64,000 nt of DNA from CAVVIO01 sp963748095 (lineage in GTDB: Bacteria; Bacteroidota; Bacteroidia; Bacteroidales; UBA10428): contig CAVVIO010000057.1 in assembly GCA_963748095.1 (NCBI GenBank), positions 1-64,000 on the forward strand. The letters run 5' to 3'. The stretch's first letter is position 1, and every line of letters starts with the position of its first letter. Position numbers and translations under genes: made by a program. Under the pieces are notes generated by a model that was not told the origin of the DNA, ran no database searches, and worked only from the letters and a program-made list of their open reading frames with translations. Shown piece by piece: positions 25,686-34,909 of the stretch.

Positions 25686-28193
25686 TTAAATAAACAAACT
25701 ACCCACCTGGTAGACGATCAATGACAATAACCACGCTAATCCGGTAGTGTAAAAAATAGTAAATAGTGCCCATTTCCAGCTTCCCGATTCCTTGTTGATA
25801 GCTGCAATAACGGCAACACAAGGAAAATAGACAAGTATAAACACCAGATAGGAAAGAGTTGCCAGCGGATTAAATACCTGCTGACCGGCCTGGCTTCCAT
25901 CAGAATACCTGGCTTGTTGAAGTTTTGCCGGCAATGTTCCCGAAACCCTGTTTCCTGCGTCTGCCTGGTATAAAACACCCAGTGTACTGACAACAATTTC
26001 TTTAGCGGCAACTCCTGAAAGCAGACTGACACCCATGCGCCAGTCGAATCCCAGCGGATGCAAAACCGGTTCAACAAACTTTCCGATCCTGCCAATATAG
26101 GATTTTTCCTGTTTTTCAGCCTGTTTCTCGAGTTTCAGTGAATATATCTGCTGTTTTATTTCCTGAATTTTGATCTTATTGGAACTTTCCTGAATGCCAG
26201 GGGTATTTAATAATGTCTTTTGCTTAAAGATTGCGGCATCATAATCGCGTGAATAATCCACTTTCAAAGGATAATGTCCCAATGCCCAAACTATAATAGA
26301 AGCCAGAAGAATGACTCCGCCCATCTTTTTCAGATATTGAGATGCCTTATGCCACATATGTTTAAAAATGGACCGCAGGGTTGGCATGCGATAAGGAGGC
26401 AATTCCATAACAAATGGCATATCTTCTCCCTTAAACAAGGTCTTTTTTAAAACAACAGCCATCGTTATCGCCAGCAATATTCCAAGAAAATAAAGTGAAA
26501 ATAACAAAGATGCCTGGTGCTTCGGAAAAATCGCTCCGATTAACAGGAGGTATACCGGTAAACGGGCACTACACGACATAAACGGATTAATAAGCATGGT
26601 CATCAGCCGGTTCTTTCGGTTTTCGATGGTACGGGTAGCCATAATTGCCGGTACATTACACCCGAAACCCATCACAAGCGGAATAAATGATTTTCCGTGT
26701 AACCCGATCTTGTGCATCAGCCGGTCCATGATAAACACCACCCGTGCCATGTAACCTGTATCTTCCATAAAAGATATAAACAGGAAAAGGATCAGAATAT
26801 TAGGAAGGAAGACAATCACCCCTCCCACTCCTGCAACGATTCCATCGGTTAGCAGTTCTTTAAAAGACCCGGCAGGCATGGTTTGAACCAGCCAGTTGTT
26901 TAAAGCATTTACTCCCGATTCGATCCAGTTCATTGGATAATTCCCTAAAATAAAAGTGGAGCTGAACATCACCCACATAAACAATATGAAAACGGGAAAA
27001 CCGAACAACTTATGAGTTAAAAAAGTATCCAGTACATCGGTTGTGGCGCGCCGCGTAACAGCCCCTGCGATAAACGTTTCTTTAAGCGCTCCGGCAATAA
27101 ATCCGTACCTTGCATCTGTTATTAGTGTTTCGGAATCTTCGTTATAAAGTATTTCCAGTCGCGATATTTCAGATTTGACGATTCGGTTGATCTCTTTAAA
27201 ATCGGGATAATTAATAATGAACCGCAATACGTGATTGTCCTTTTCAAGCAGTTTTATTGCCAAAAAACGGGAAGAAACTTTATCGGCAATATTAAAATTT
27301 GACTGAATTTCAATTTTCTCCTGAATCTCCCTGATCGATGACTCTATCTCTGTTCCGTAACTGATATGAATATGACGGGTTAACGGCTCCTGATCGTTGA
27401 ATACATTTGTAACCTTATCGAACAACTCTTTAATTCCGCCTCCCCTTGCACCCACAGTAGGAACAATTGGAATCCCGATCATCTTACCAAGCTTCAAAAA
27501 ATCCAGTTCGTCTTTTTTACCCTGAAGTTCGTCGTACATATTAAGGCCTATAACAACCTTCACTCCCATGTCGATAAGCTGGGAAGAAAGATAAAGGTTT
27601 CGTTCCAGGTTAGATGCATCAATAATATTGACTACCACGTCGGGCCTGCGATCGATAATAAAATCACGCACATAAAGCTCTTCAGGGGAATAAGCCGATA
27701 AGGAATAGGTACCCGGCAGATCGGCAATATTAAAGGTATACCCATTTTGCTTAAAGGTGGCTGTTTTCGATTCTACCGTAACACCGCTGTAGTTTCCTAC
27801 CCTTTCACGCGAATGACTGGCATAATTAAAAATAGTGGTTTTTCCTGCATTCGGATTGCCCACCATAGCTACATTTATTATTTTCCCATGTTCTCTGGTA
27901 ATAGGCGATATTAACTGCTCTTCGGTAAATACGCCGTTGAAAGAATTTTGTCCCAGAACAGTAACATTGCCGTCTGTCAATACTTCAATAAGGGATGCTT
28001 CGCTCCTTCGCAAAGTAAGGTTATATCCCATAATGTTGTATTCGATCGGATCTTTCAATGGAGCATTTTTTATTACTTTCACTTCCTTTCCTTTAACAAA
28101 ACCCATCTCAGTAATCCTTTTCCGAAAGGCTCCGCGCCCCATTACTTTGGTTATTACACCTGACTCATCCGTTGCTAAATCCGACAATCGCAT
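25686..28193 (-). CDS. feoB: ferrous iron transporter, FeoA-FeoB fusion
   Basis: An 835-residue protein. Residues 1-75 are a FeoA-like SH3 domain (MRLSDLATDESGVITKVMG...ITEMGFVKGKEVKV). The G domain begins at about 105 with G1 GNPNAGKTT (112-120), G3 DLPGTYSL and G4 NMYD. The polytopic membrane part contains the Gate motifs (GVGGVIVFLPNILILFLFISF and the NPFMSCSARLPVYLLL segment with its conserved Cys). Fe(II) import is driven or gated by GTP. The gene is intact, transcribed away from the small gene at 28400, and followed by the Cys-rich accessory protein. Confidence 0.96.
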   Translation of the reverse strand: MRLSDLATDESGVITKVMGRGAFRKRITEMGFVKGKEVKVIKNAPLKDPIEYNIMGYNLTLRRSEASLIEVLTDGNVTVLGQNSFNGVFTEEQLISPITREHGKIINVAMVGNPNAGKTTIFNYASHSRERVGNYSGVTVESKTATFKQNGYTFNIADLPGTYSLSAYSPEELYVRDFIIDRRPDVVVNIIDASNLERNLYLSSQLIDMGVKVVIGLNMYDELQGKKDELDFLKLGKMIGIPIVPTVGARGGGIKELFDKVTNVFNDQEPLTRHIHISYGTEIESSIREIQEKIEIQSNFNIADKVSSRFLAIKLLEKDNHVLRFIINYPDFKEINRIVKSEISRLEILYNEDSETLITDARYGFIAGALKETFIAGAVTRRATTDVLDTFLTHKLFGFPVFILFMWVMFSSTFILGNYPMNWIESGVNALNNWLVQTMPAGSFKELLTDGIVAGVGGVIVFLPNILILFLFISFMEDTGYMARVVFIMDRLMHKIGLHGKSFIPLVMGFGCNVPAIMATRTIENRKNRLMTMLINPFMSCSARLPVYLLLIGAIFPKHQASLLFSLYFLGILLAITMAVVLKKTLFKGEDMPFVMELPPYRMPTLRSIFKHMWHKASQYLKKMGGVILLASIIVWALGHYPLKVDYSRDYDAAIFKQKTLLNTPGIQESSNKIKIQEIKQQIYSLKLEKQAEKQEKSYIGRIGKFVEPVLHPLGFDWRMGVSLLSGVAAKEIVVSTLGVLYQADAGNRVSGTLPAKLQQARYSDGSQAGQQVFNPLATLSYLVFILVYFPCVAVIAAINKESGSWKWALFTIFYTTGLAWLLSLIVYQVGSLFI

Positions 28194-28399
28194 CTCCCCT
28201 GCTTTCTTTTAAGAAATTTTAACAATTTTAGCACATTAAAAATGTACAGGCAATACCAATTTTTAGGTATATTGCCATATAATAATTTATTTTTATTTAT
28301 TCTTTTTTTAGTTATTTTTTTGATTGGTATTTACTTTAAATTTTCTTATATTTAATTATAGAGAATCAAAAAAAAAATATCGATCACAAATTTTGAAAA

Positions 28400-29140
28400 G
28401 TGGGAGATAACATTTACGATAAAATACAAGAGATGTTTGGGCTGGGAGGTAATAACCTGAATATTCTTGAAGAACAGATCGACGTGGATTTGCAGATGGA
28501 ATATTACGAATATTCAAAAAATCAGCACAAAGAAGTCGATGAGAAAGAGATTATTGAGAAAAAAGATTCCATTTTCGAAAACAAAATTTCTCTTGAAGAT
28601 AAAAAAAACTTGTTAGTCCAGTTAGCTTCAATAGAAAATATTGAAGCATACCGTACAATTGAAAAATACCTGAAACATCCCAACCAGAATTTGCATGACT
28701 GGGCTAAATTAGCCTACCAGGAAAGCAGGATGTTGCTGGAAAGCAAATTATTGGACGAAAATCAAATTCTTATTTCCACAGGTCTTGGCGGAAAAGGATT
28801 AAAACTCAGGTATTTTGTTGTATTTTACACCAAAAACGGGCAACTTTTTTCCAATCTGCAGCGAAAAATTCTTAAAAGCGAACTGGAATATGCATTACGC
28901 AAGTGTTATTCTGAAATGGAAGTTCTCGAATTTGAGGATAATCTTGTTTCTCTTTTATGTATCATTCCACTCAATGTTTCGATTCAGGATCTATTTTTAA
29001 AAGTGCTTCATGAATGTAACCAGTTCGGTAACTTTTTAGATGAAAATTATATCATCACCAATGTTAAACGTTTCAGTTTTCCCGAAATCAGAGAATTTCT
29101 TGTTCAAATGGAAAACGGGGAAGATTTCGAATTGGAATAA
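28400..29140 (+). CDS. hypothetical protein
   Basis: A 246-residue soluble, acidic protein that I do not recognise. It starts with GTG at 28400, just after an in-frame TGA; the ATG at 28433 (MFGLGGNNLN) is the alternative. The middle (LVQLASIENIEAYRTIEKYLKHPNQNLHDWAKLAYQESRM) looks like two HEAT-type helices. The remainder is mixed alpha/beta (LKLRYFVVFYTKNGQLFSNLQRKILKSELEYALRKC). No signal peptide or membrane segment. Divergent from feoB and upstream of a thiamine-binding-like protein; no functional hint from the neighbours. Confidence 0.75.
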   Translation: MGDNIYDKIQEMFGLGGNNLNILEEQIDVDLQMEYYEYSKNQHKEVDEKEIIEKKDSIFENKISLEDKKNLLVQLASIENIEAYRTIEKYLKHPNQNLHDWAKLAYQESRMLLESKLLDENQILISTGLGGKGLKLRYFVVFYTKNGQLFSNLQRKILKSELEYALRKCYSEMEVLEFEDNLVSLLCIIPLNVSIQDLFLKVLHECNQFGNFLDENYIITNVKRFSFPEIREFLVQMENGEDFELE

Positions 29141-29232
29141 ATAACAATCCTTACCTCTTTCTGATATATTTAGTATAATAAAGGTAAACACAATACCTTA
29201 GTTACCTTTAAAATAATTTAAAATTTTCATTT

Positions 29233-29526
29233 ATGCAATATAATGTAAACGTAGCCCTTCAAATCCTCCCCTGGTCAGCTACAAAAGAAACTTACGATAT
29301 CGTTGATCAGGCGATAAAAGTTATTCACGATTCGGGAATTAAATACAGGGTGTGCCCATTCGAAACAATAATGGAAGGTGAATACAAAGTTATCATGAAA
29401 ATTGTGGAAAACGTACTGGATACCTGTCTGCAATACGGAAGTGACAATATACTTTCTAATCTGAAAATTCAGGTCAGCAAGGATAAGAATGTAACAATAG
29501 AAGATAAAATGGCTAAATATGATTAA
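29233..29526 (+). CDS. thiamine-binding/MTH1187-like protein (DUF77 family)
   Basis: A 97-residue ferredoxin-like-fold protein. The pattern NVALQILPWSATKETYDIVDQAI, IHDSGIKYRVCPFETIMEGEYKVIMKIV matches the MTH1187/YkoF family, including the TxxEGxxD/Y segment. Family members bind thiamine or its precursors in the cytoplasm. Upstream, AAAGGTAA (29180-29187) and TTACCTTT (29202-29209) form an inverted repeat that may influence expression. It is followed by a hairpin shared with the convergent Pur-like gene. Confidence 0.8.
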   Translation: MQYNVNVALQILPWSATKETYDIVDQAIKVIHDSGIKYRVCPFETIMEGEYKVIMKIVENVLDTCLQYGSDNILSNLKIQVSKDKNVTIEDKMAKYD

Positions 29527-29533
29527 ACACAAA

Positions 29534-29561
29534 AAAAACGGATAAACGATTATCCGTTTTT
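29534..29561. terminator. bidirectional terminator between converging genes
   Basis: AAACGGATAA/TTATCCGTTT stem with a 4-base loop, with A-tract and T-tract on opposite sides. It lies between the stops of the DUF77 gene and the Pur-like gene and could end both transcripts. Confidence 0.85.
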
Positions 29562-29566
29562 AAAGT

Positions 29567-29965
29567 TTAACTTTGCTCGTTTGAGTTCGATCCGGTGGTC
29601 TCCACATTCTCCAAATCTTCAAACTCCACATTTGTGTAGTCCTCGGTAGTTACATTATTAAAATGTTCCTCGTTAATCATTTCAGGTTTTCCAGATTTGA
29701 TAAAATCAAACGACTCCAATAATAAATCCATAAATTTATCAAAGTCCTCCCTATAAAGGTACATTTTGTGTTTTTCATAGAAAAACTGCCCACTTTTGTT
29801 GTAGCGCTTTTTACTTTCGGTGATAGTGAGAAAATAATCATTTTTGCGAGTTATTTTAACATCGAAAAAGTAAGTTCTTTTCCCAGCCCTTAAGACTTTT
29901 GAAAAAATCTCCTCCCGTTCGAAATTACCAACTCCATCTTGTTTTTCAATTCCTTCTTCCATCAT
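29567..29965 (-). CDS. PUR-family nucleic-acid-binding protein (DUF3276)
   Basis: About 132 residues from the ATG at 29965 (MMEEGIEKQDG). The frame is open to 30001 but the extra residues are not family-like. The conserved body IFSKVLRAGKRTYFFDVKITRKNDYFLTITESKKRY and YEKHKMYLYREDFDKFMDLL is the bacterial Pur-alpha-like domain found across Bacteroidota, which binds single-stranded DNA or RNA. The C-terminal tail is acidic and low complexity (EDYTNVEFEDLENVETTGSN). Cellular role not defined. Confidence 0.85.
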   Translation of the reverse strand: MMEEGIEKQDGVGNFEREEIFSKVLRAGKRTYFFDVKITRKNDYFLTITESKKRYNKSGQFFYEKHKMYLYREDFDKFMDLLLESFDFIKSGKPEMINEEHFNNVTTEDYTNVEFEDLENVETTGSNSNEQS

Positions 29966-30001
29966 AACGTTTAGATTTAGTACAGTCAAATGTATATTCA
30001 A

Positions 30002-30337
30002 AAATAAAAAAATTTTTCAAAAACTATAAATTCATGCAACTTTTATTGAAAAATTCTAATAATTAATTGGTTAATATGTCTAACAATCCCTTTTGCAGTA
30101 GGATTTTTCATTTTCGAATACAATAAAATATTTTTTGTATAAATATGCATCTAAATAGTATACAGATATTTGAAAGATACGTAAAATATTTTTTCATTAA
30201 ACTACAGGCCTCATAATTATTTTTTAAATTATTTTATAGGAGTATTGTTATATTTAAGAAAATGGCGTTTATTTGCACTTCCATTTCAAACACCTGCAAA
30301 TAGGATTAATTGTAAATTTAAAGGGTTCTTTAACAGC
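30002..30337. other. AT-rich intergenic region upstream of nusB
   Basis: 336 bases between two divergent genes. I see no coding frame or RNA gene. It should hold promoters for the Pur-like gene and for nusB, but no complete TTTG-N19-TAnnTTTG match is obvious. Confidence 0.45.
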
Positions 30338-31288
30338 ATGATAAGCAGAAGGCTATTACGAATTAAAATTATGCAATTGTTATATGCATTTTTTAATTCA
30401 GCAGATAATTCGATCAATAAGTACGAAAAAGATCTGATTTTCAGTATTAACAAAACGTATGATCTGTACCATTATTTACTACTGCTTGTCGTCGATATAG
30501 CAGATTACGCGCGATCGCGAATAGAAATTGCCCGTCAAAAGAGAATACCGACTTACGAAGATATTAATCCCAATTCCAGATTTATCGATAACCGGGTTAT
30601 CAACCAGATCAGGATCAATGAATCATTATTACATTATCTGAACAGCATCAAATTAAGCTGGGTAAATTACCCTGAAATGATCAGAAAGCTATACGAGGAG
30701 ATTAGCAGAGATGATTATTTCAAAGAATACATGAACAAAGAAGAATGTTCGTATGAAGAAGACAAAAAACTGGTTATCTGGATTTTTTCGGATATAATAC
30801 AGTACTTCGAATTGCTTGATCAGAACCTGGAAGACCAAAGTATATTCTGGAATGATGAAATGGAATTTGTGATCAGCAATATCATCAAAACAATAAAGAA
30901 ATTCAAGGAATCAGATGGTGAACACTCCTCTTTATTAAGCCTGTATAAAAATGAAGATGATAAGGAATTTGTAAAAAAACTTTTCCGGAAAGTAGCATTA
31001 AACCATAAAGAGTACCGGTCGCTAATAGAGGATTATACAAAAAACTGGGATGTCGACAGGATAGCTTTTTTAGATATCCTCATTATGCAAATGGCCGTTG
31101 CTGAAGCGATTGAATTCCCTTCTATTCCCACAAAAGTCACTTATAATGAATACATCGAAATTGCCAAATTTTACAGTACCGATAAAAGCAGCGTATTTAT
31201 CAACGGTATTCTCGACAAGATTTTCCAGCACCTGAAAGATACCAATAAAATTGTGAAGCAGGGAAGAGGATTAATAGGAGAAGAATAA
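30338..31288 (+). CDS. nusB: transcription antitermination factor NusB (long Bacteroidota form)
   Basis: About 316 residues from the ATG at 30338 (MISRRLLRIKIMQLLYAFF), which is the normal family start. The upstream extension of the open frame to 30245 is not conserved-looking. The N-terminal RNA-binding pattern is followed by an inserted central helical region and then the classical C-terminal NusB signature (YTKNWDVDRIAFLDILIMQMAVAEAIEFPSIP, TYNEYIEIAKFYSTDKSSVFINGILDKI). It supports rRNA antitermination with NusE, NusG and NusA. It heads a plus-strand run nusB-yajC-ybbR-coaE. Confidence 0.92.
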   Translation: MISRRLLRIKIMQLLYAFFNSADNSINKYEKDLIFSINKTYDLYHYLLLLVVDIADYARSRIEIARQKRIPTYEDINPNSRFIDNRVINQIRINESLLHYLNSIKLSWVNYPEMIRKLYEEISRDDYFKEYMNKEECSYEEDKKLVIWIFSDIIQYFELLDQNLEDQSIFWNDEMEFVISNIIKTIKKFKESDGEHSSLLSLYKNEDDKEFVKKLFRKVALNHKEYRSLIEDYTKNWDVDRIAFLDILIMQMAVAEAIEFPSIPTKVTYNEYIEIAKFYSTDKSSVFINGILDKIFQHLKDTNKIVKQGRGLIGEE

Positions 31289-31414
31289 GAATCGCTTGTG
31301 GTTTGATTAAAATTGTGTTACTTTGCTTTCAATAATAATCTTAGAACACAGAATAATTACATTTTCCCAAATAAAAATTGTATTAAAAGTAGTATTAATT
31401 AAATATTTATTAAA

Positions 31415-31738
31415 ATGACAGATTTGTTAAGTATTATTTTAATGGCTCCTCCAAAAGAGGGACAAAGCCCTATTGTTTCACTTTTACCTTTACTGGCGAT
31501 CATCGTGGTATTTTATTTCTTCATGATCAGGCCACAGGTAAGAAGACAAAAGGAAATTAAAAACTTCAGGGAAAGTCTGAAAAAGGGAGATAAAATTATA
31601 ACCACAGGTGGTATATACGGTAAGATCAACAATATTTCGGACAACGTTATTACAGTAGATATCGGCAACAATATCATCATTAAGGTGGATAAAAGCGCTG
31701 TTTTGAGAGACTCTACCGATATACAGCAGCAAAAATAA
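31415..31738 (+). CDS. yajC: preprotein translocase subunit YajC
   Basis: A 107-residue protein with one transmembrane helix near the N-terminus (LLPLLAIIVVFYFFMIRPQVRRQKE) and the conserved small cytoplasmic domain (LKKGDKIITTGGIYGKINNISDNVITVDIG). It is an accessory subunit of the SecDF complex in the inner membrane. Gene order nusB-yajC is common in Bacteroidota. Confidence 0.95.
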   Translation: MTDLLSIILMAPPKEGQSPIVSLLPLLAIIVVFYFFMIRPQVRRQKEIKNFRESLKKGDKIITTGGIYGKINNISDNVITVDIGNNIIIKVDKSAVLRDSTDIQQQK

Positions 31739-31756
31739 TTTTTAATATTCACATTG

Positions 31757-31800
31757 AAGAGTTTAAGGTATATTTGCATTTACTTTAAACTCTTTTTTTA
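31757..31800 (+). terminator. terminator-like hairpin between yajC and the YbbR gene
   Basis: AAGAGTTTAA at 31757-31766 pairs perfectly with TTAAACTCTT at 31785-31794, followed by a T run. A TATATTTG box lies inside the loop (31769-31776), so the same segment could carry a promoter for the next gene. Confidence 0.6.
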
Positions 31801-31803
31801 GTT

Positions 31804-32835
31804 TTGAAAAGCAAGTTTCAAATAAGACCGTTTTTGCGAATAATCAACCGGGTAAACGGATTGATTGATAAGGCCAAATCTATCCCTCATCAGCGGATTT
31901 TGACTTATTTGTTCTTTGTATTTTTATCAACTGTTTTTTGGTTTTTACGCGCTCTGAGTGATAATTACAGGGCCGATATTATGTATCCTGTGAAATATGT
32001 AAATATACCTCAAAACAGGGTAGTGATCGGCAAATTACCTAAGCGGATCGAGCTGCAGGTAGAGGCTGCCGGTTTTAATATTCTTGGTCTGAAACTACGA
32101 CCTAAATTTCCCATCAAGTTCGATATCAGTTCATTCCTCATGAACACTACCGGAAAAGATTCATCGTTTATTCTTACCAATGCGGCACGTACCAGACTAT
32201 CGAACGAGCTGAACCGGAATAAAAGAAATTTCAGGATTATTAATATTTCGCCCGACACTATCTTTTTTCATTTTACTGAAATGATCTCGAAGAATGTAAA
32301 AGTAAAATACCAGATCCCGGATGAGAACAATATCTTTGCCAAGCAATATACCCGAAACGGATCCATTATACTTGATCCAGACAGTATTAACATTTCAGGT
32401 CCCGCCTCGATCCTCGACTCTGTAAACAGTGTAACAACAGAACCAATAGAACTTCATAACCTGACTGATACCCTGCAGGAAACCTTCTCGCTTCAAAAGA
32501 TCAGTCATGTTGTATTTTCGCGTAAAAAAGTTCAGGTCACCATACCTGTTGATAAATTTACAGAATCGAGCTTTCTGATACCTATCCAATCCTACAATAC
32601 ACCTGATTCACTAAAAATAAAAACTTTTCCGAATTCGGTAAGAATTACCTACCAGGTTACTTTAAGCTATTTTGACAGGGTAAGAGCCGAAACATTCAAA
32701 CCTTATATAGACTATAACGAAGCTAAAGTATCTGTCAATAATAAGGTAAATGTAAAATTGTACAACCTTCCGGATTATATTCATTCTGTGAAGGTTTATC
32801 CCGGAACGGTTCAATTTTTAATAGAAAAGCAATAA
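31804..32835 (+). CDS. YbbR-like domain protein
   Basis: A 343-residue protein with an N-terminal transmembrane helix (YLFFVFLSTVFWFLRAL) and several YbbR-type beta domains outside the membrane (PVKYVNIPQNRVVIGKLPKRIELQVEAAGFNILGL; PDSINISGPASILDSVNSVTTEPI). The start is a TTG, immediately after the terminator-like hairpin; no ATG fits. YbbR proteins are linked to cell-envelope and c-di-AMP synthase genes in other phyla; here it sits next to coaE, as is usual in Bacteroidota. Confidence 0.82.
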   Translation: MKSKFQIRPFLRIINRVNGLIDKAKSIPHQRILTYLFFVFLSTVFWFLRALSDNYRADIMYPVKYVNIPQNRVVIGKLPKRIELQVEAAGFNILGLKLRPKFPIKFDISSFLMNTTGKDSSFILTNAARTRLSNELNRNKRNFRIINISPDTIFFHFTEMISKNVKVKYQIPDENNIFAKQYTRNGSIILDPDSINISGPASILDSVNSVTTEPIELHNLTDTLQETFSLQKISHVVFSRKKVQVTIPVDKFTESSFLIPIQSYNTPDSLKIKTFPNSVRITYQVTLSYFDRVRAETFKPYIDYNEAKVSVNNKVNVKLYNLPDYIHSVKVYPGTVQFLIEKQ

Positions 32836-32837
32836 TA

Positions 32838-33434
32838 ATGCTGAAAGTTGGAATTACAGGGGGCATAGGAAGCGGGAAATCAATTGTGAGCCGTGTTTTT
32901 AAATCATTGAATATTCCGGTCTACGATTCGGATTCTTCTGCTAAACTGCTGATGGAATGCGATCCTGAGATCAGAAGAAAATTAACCGGGCTCTTTGGCG
33001 ATGACCTTTATAAAGAATTTGACCTTGACAGGACTAAACTGGCAGCAATTATATTCAACGACCCTGAAAAACTCGAACAGGTTAATCGTATTGTTCATCC
33101 GCATGTGAAAGAAAATTTTCGGGATTGGTGCGACTTGCAAACTGGAACACCTTACATTTTACAGGAAGCAGCCATCATTTTCGAGAGTGGGGCTGATAAG
33201 TATCTTGATAAAATTATTACTGTGGCAGCGCCGCTTGAATTACGAATAGCTAGGGTAATAGAACGTAATCAAACCGAAAGGGAAAAAATAATGAAAATCG
33301 TCGACAGACAGATGAATGAGGAAGAAAGAATGGAACGATCGGATTATGTGATTGTAAATGATGAAAAAACATTGATCATCCCTCAGGTATTGGCTATACA
33401 TAATGAGTTAGTTAATATAAAAAAACTAAATTAG
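32838..33434 (+). CDS. coaE: dephospho-CoA kinase
   Basis: A 198-residue P-loop kinase carrying out the last step of coenzyme A synthesis. The Walker A motif GGIGSGKS is at residues 8-15. Other family segments are VYDSDSSAKLLM (Asp used for catalysis), VHPHVKENFRDW, PYILQEAAIIFESG and the lid-like IERNQTEREKIMKIVDRQM. It begins 2 bases after the YbbR-like gene, so translational coupling is likely. Confidence 0.95.
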   Translation: MLKVGITGGIGSGKSIVSRVFKSLNIPVYDSDSSAKLLMECDPEIRRKLTGLFGDDLYKEFDLDRTKLAAIIFNDPEKLEQVNRIVHPHVKENFRDWCDLQTGTPYILQEAAIIFESGADKYLDKIITVAAPLELRIARVIERNQTEREKIMKIVDRQMNEEERMERSDYVIVNDEKTLIIPQVLAIHNELVNIKKLN

Positions 33435-33455
33435 ACGTGAAAAAAACAGATTATT

Positions 33456-34178
33456 ATGGGGAAATTTGGTAAGTGGATAGGTGCAGGACTTGGTTTCACA
33501 ATTGGCGGACCGATTGGGGCTATCCTGGGTTTTGGACTGGGATCCATAATAGACTCCACACAGGTCACCCAAATCGGACAAGTATATCATTCTCCCACCA
33601 GGGGAGATTTTGCAGCCAGCTTAATGGTAATGATAGCTGCCGTGATGAAAGCCGACGGACAGGTTATGAAATCGGAACTCGATTATGTGAAATCATACTT
33701 TATCCAGGCATTCGGTGTAAATGCTGCAACCGATGCCATCCGTATGTTGAGGGATATCCTTAAACAGAATATTCCGGTTCGCGATGTGAGTTTTCAACTG
33801 AAACAGCATCTCGACTACCCTTCACGGGTACAAATGCTGCACCTGCTTTTCGGTGTTGCCAATGCTGATGGGAAAATTGATCAGAACGAACTGCATATTA
33901 TTCAGCAAATTTCAGGATACATTGGAGTAAGTCAGTCAGATTACACCACCGTATTGAATATGTTTGTTAAGTCTACCAATTCATCCTATAAAATCCTGGG
34001 GATCGAAAAAAGTGCAAATGATGATGAGGTAAAAAAAGCATACAGAAAGCTTGCTGTTGAATACCATCCCGATAAAGTAGCTTATCTGGGTGATGATTTT
34101 AAAAAGGTGGCAAATGAAAAGTTCCAAAAAATTAACGAAGCCTACGAAAACATTAAAAAAGAGCGGGGCATGAAATAA
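33456..34178 (+). CDS. TerB-like/DnaJ-domain co-chaperone (DjlA-like)
   Basis: A 240-residue protein. A glycine-rich, probably membrane-associated N-terminus (WIGAGLGFTIGGPIGAILGFGLGSII) is followed by a TerB-like helical domain (FAASLMVMIAAVMKADGQVMKSELDYVKSYF; LFGVANADGKIDQNELHIIQQIS) and a C-terminal J domain (YKILGIEKSANDDEVKKAYRKLAVEYHPDKV) with the HPD motif. It would stimulate DnaK near the membrane. Gene intact and close to coaE. Confidence 0.9.
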   Translation: MGKFGKWIGAGLGFTIGGPIGAILGFGLGSIIDSTQVTQIGQVYHSPTRGDFAASLMVMIAAVMKADGQVMKSELDYVKSYFIQAFGVNAATDAIRMLRDILKQNIPVRDVSFQLKQHLDYPSRVQMLHLLFGVANADGKIDQNELHIIQQISGYIGVSQSDYTTVLNMFVKSTNSSYKILGIEKSANDDEVKKAYRKLAVEYHPDKVAYLGDDFKKVANEKFQKINEAYENIKKERGMK

Positions 34179-34205
34179 TTTTGTAAAAACAATCGGAATA
34201 AGTAT

Positions 34206-34235
34206 TTTGCATTCAATATCATAATTGTATTTTTG
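34206..34235 (+). promoter_or_regulatory. Bacteroidota-type promoter of the DUF5606 gene
   Basis: TTTG at 34206-34209 and TATTTTTG (TAnnTTTG) at 34228-34235 are separated by 18 bases, close to the Bacteroidota -33/-7 consensus. The ATG follows at 34266. Confidence 0.6.
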
Positions 34236-34265
34236 TAAATACCAGTTATATTAAATTTATTAGTT

Positions 34266-34754
34266 ATGAAACTTAAGGACATTATTGCAATTTCGGGAAA
34301 AGGCGGGTTATATAAATTTATTTCTCAGGGACGGAATGCCATTATAGTGGAATCATTTGCCGACAAGAAACGCACCAGTGTTTATGCTTCCACAAAGGTG
34401 AGTTCCCTCGATGATATCGCTATCTTTACCAATACTGAGGATGTTCCCCTTGCTGAAGTATTAAAGAAGATTTCCAATAAAGAGAACGGTGAAAAAACAA
34501 TCAGTCACAAATCTTCCCCCGAAGAGCTAAAAGGATTGTTTGAAGACATTTTACCGGATTATGACCGCGAACGGGTATATGTATCTGATATGAAAAAGGT
34601 GGTTAACTGGTACAATCTTATGCACGACTACGACCTGCTGAATTTTGAAGAAGAAGGAGAAGAAGAAAAGAAAGAGGAACCAACGGCAGATGAAAAGCCG
34701 GAAACAGCATCCGAACCGAAAGAAACTAACGAAGAAGCAGAAAAAGAAGAATAG
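34266..34754 (+). CDS. DUF5606 protein
   Basis: A 162-residue cytoplasmic protein. The N-terminal domain MKLKDIIAISGKGGLYKFISQGRNAIIVESF and the middle (DRERVYVSDMKKVVNWYNLMHDYDLL) are the signature of this Bacteroidota-restricted family. The last 40 residues are a very acidic low-complexity tail rich in Glu. Function is unknown. It has its own promoter and terminator. Confidence 0.88.
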   Translation: MKLKDIIAISGKGGLYKFISQGRNAIIVESFADKKRTSVYASTKVSSLDDIAIFTNTEDVPLAEVLKKISNKENGEKTISHKSSPEELKGLFEDILPDYDRERVYVSDMKKVVNWYNLMHDYDLLNFEEEGEEEKKEEPTADEKPETASEPKETNEEAEKEE

Positions 34755-34783
34755 CTATAAATACTCATAACATAAGCACAAAC

Positions 34784-34815
34784 AAAAACCCCGGAGCATT
34801 TTCTCCGGGGTTTTT
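34784..34815 (+). terminator. strong rho-independent terminator
   Basis: AAAAACCCCGGAG...CTCCGGGGTTTTT stem around a short loop, 30 bases after the DUF5606 stop. Symmetrical enough to act in both directions, which suits the convergent protease gene. Confidence 0.9.
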
Positions 34816-34909
34816 GTTTTTACTACTCTTTTTTCATCCTGAACTTGCCTGCCTGATAAATGCAGCGGTGGATCTGTTCTAAAAAGTAAAAGCTTCAAAA
34901 AACAGTATT

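Noticed and set aside
29180..29209. TPP riboswitch before the thiamine-binding-like gene
   Set aside because: Only a simple inverted repeat is present; the conserved THI-box sequence (CUGAGA, ACCUGAUC) is absent.
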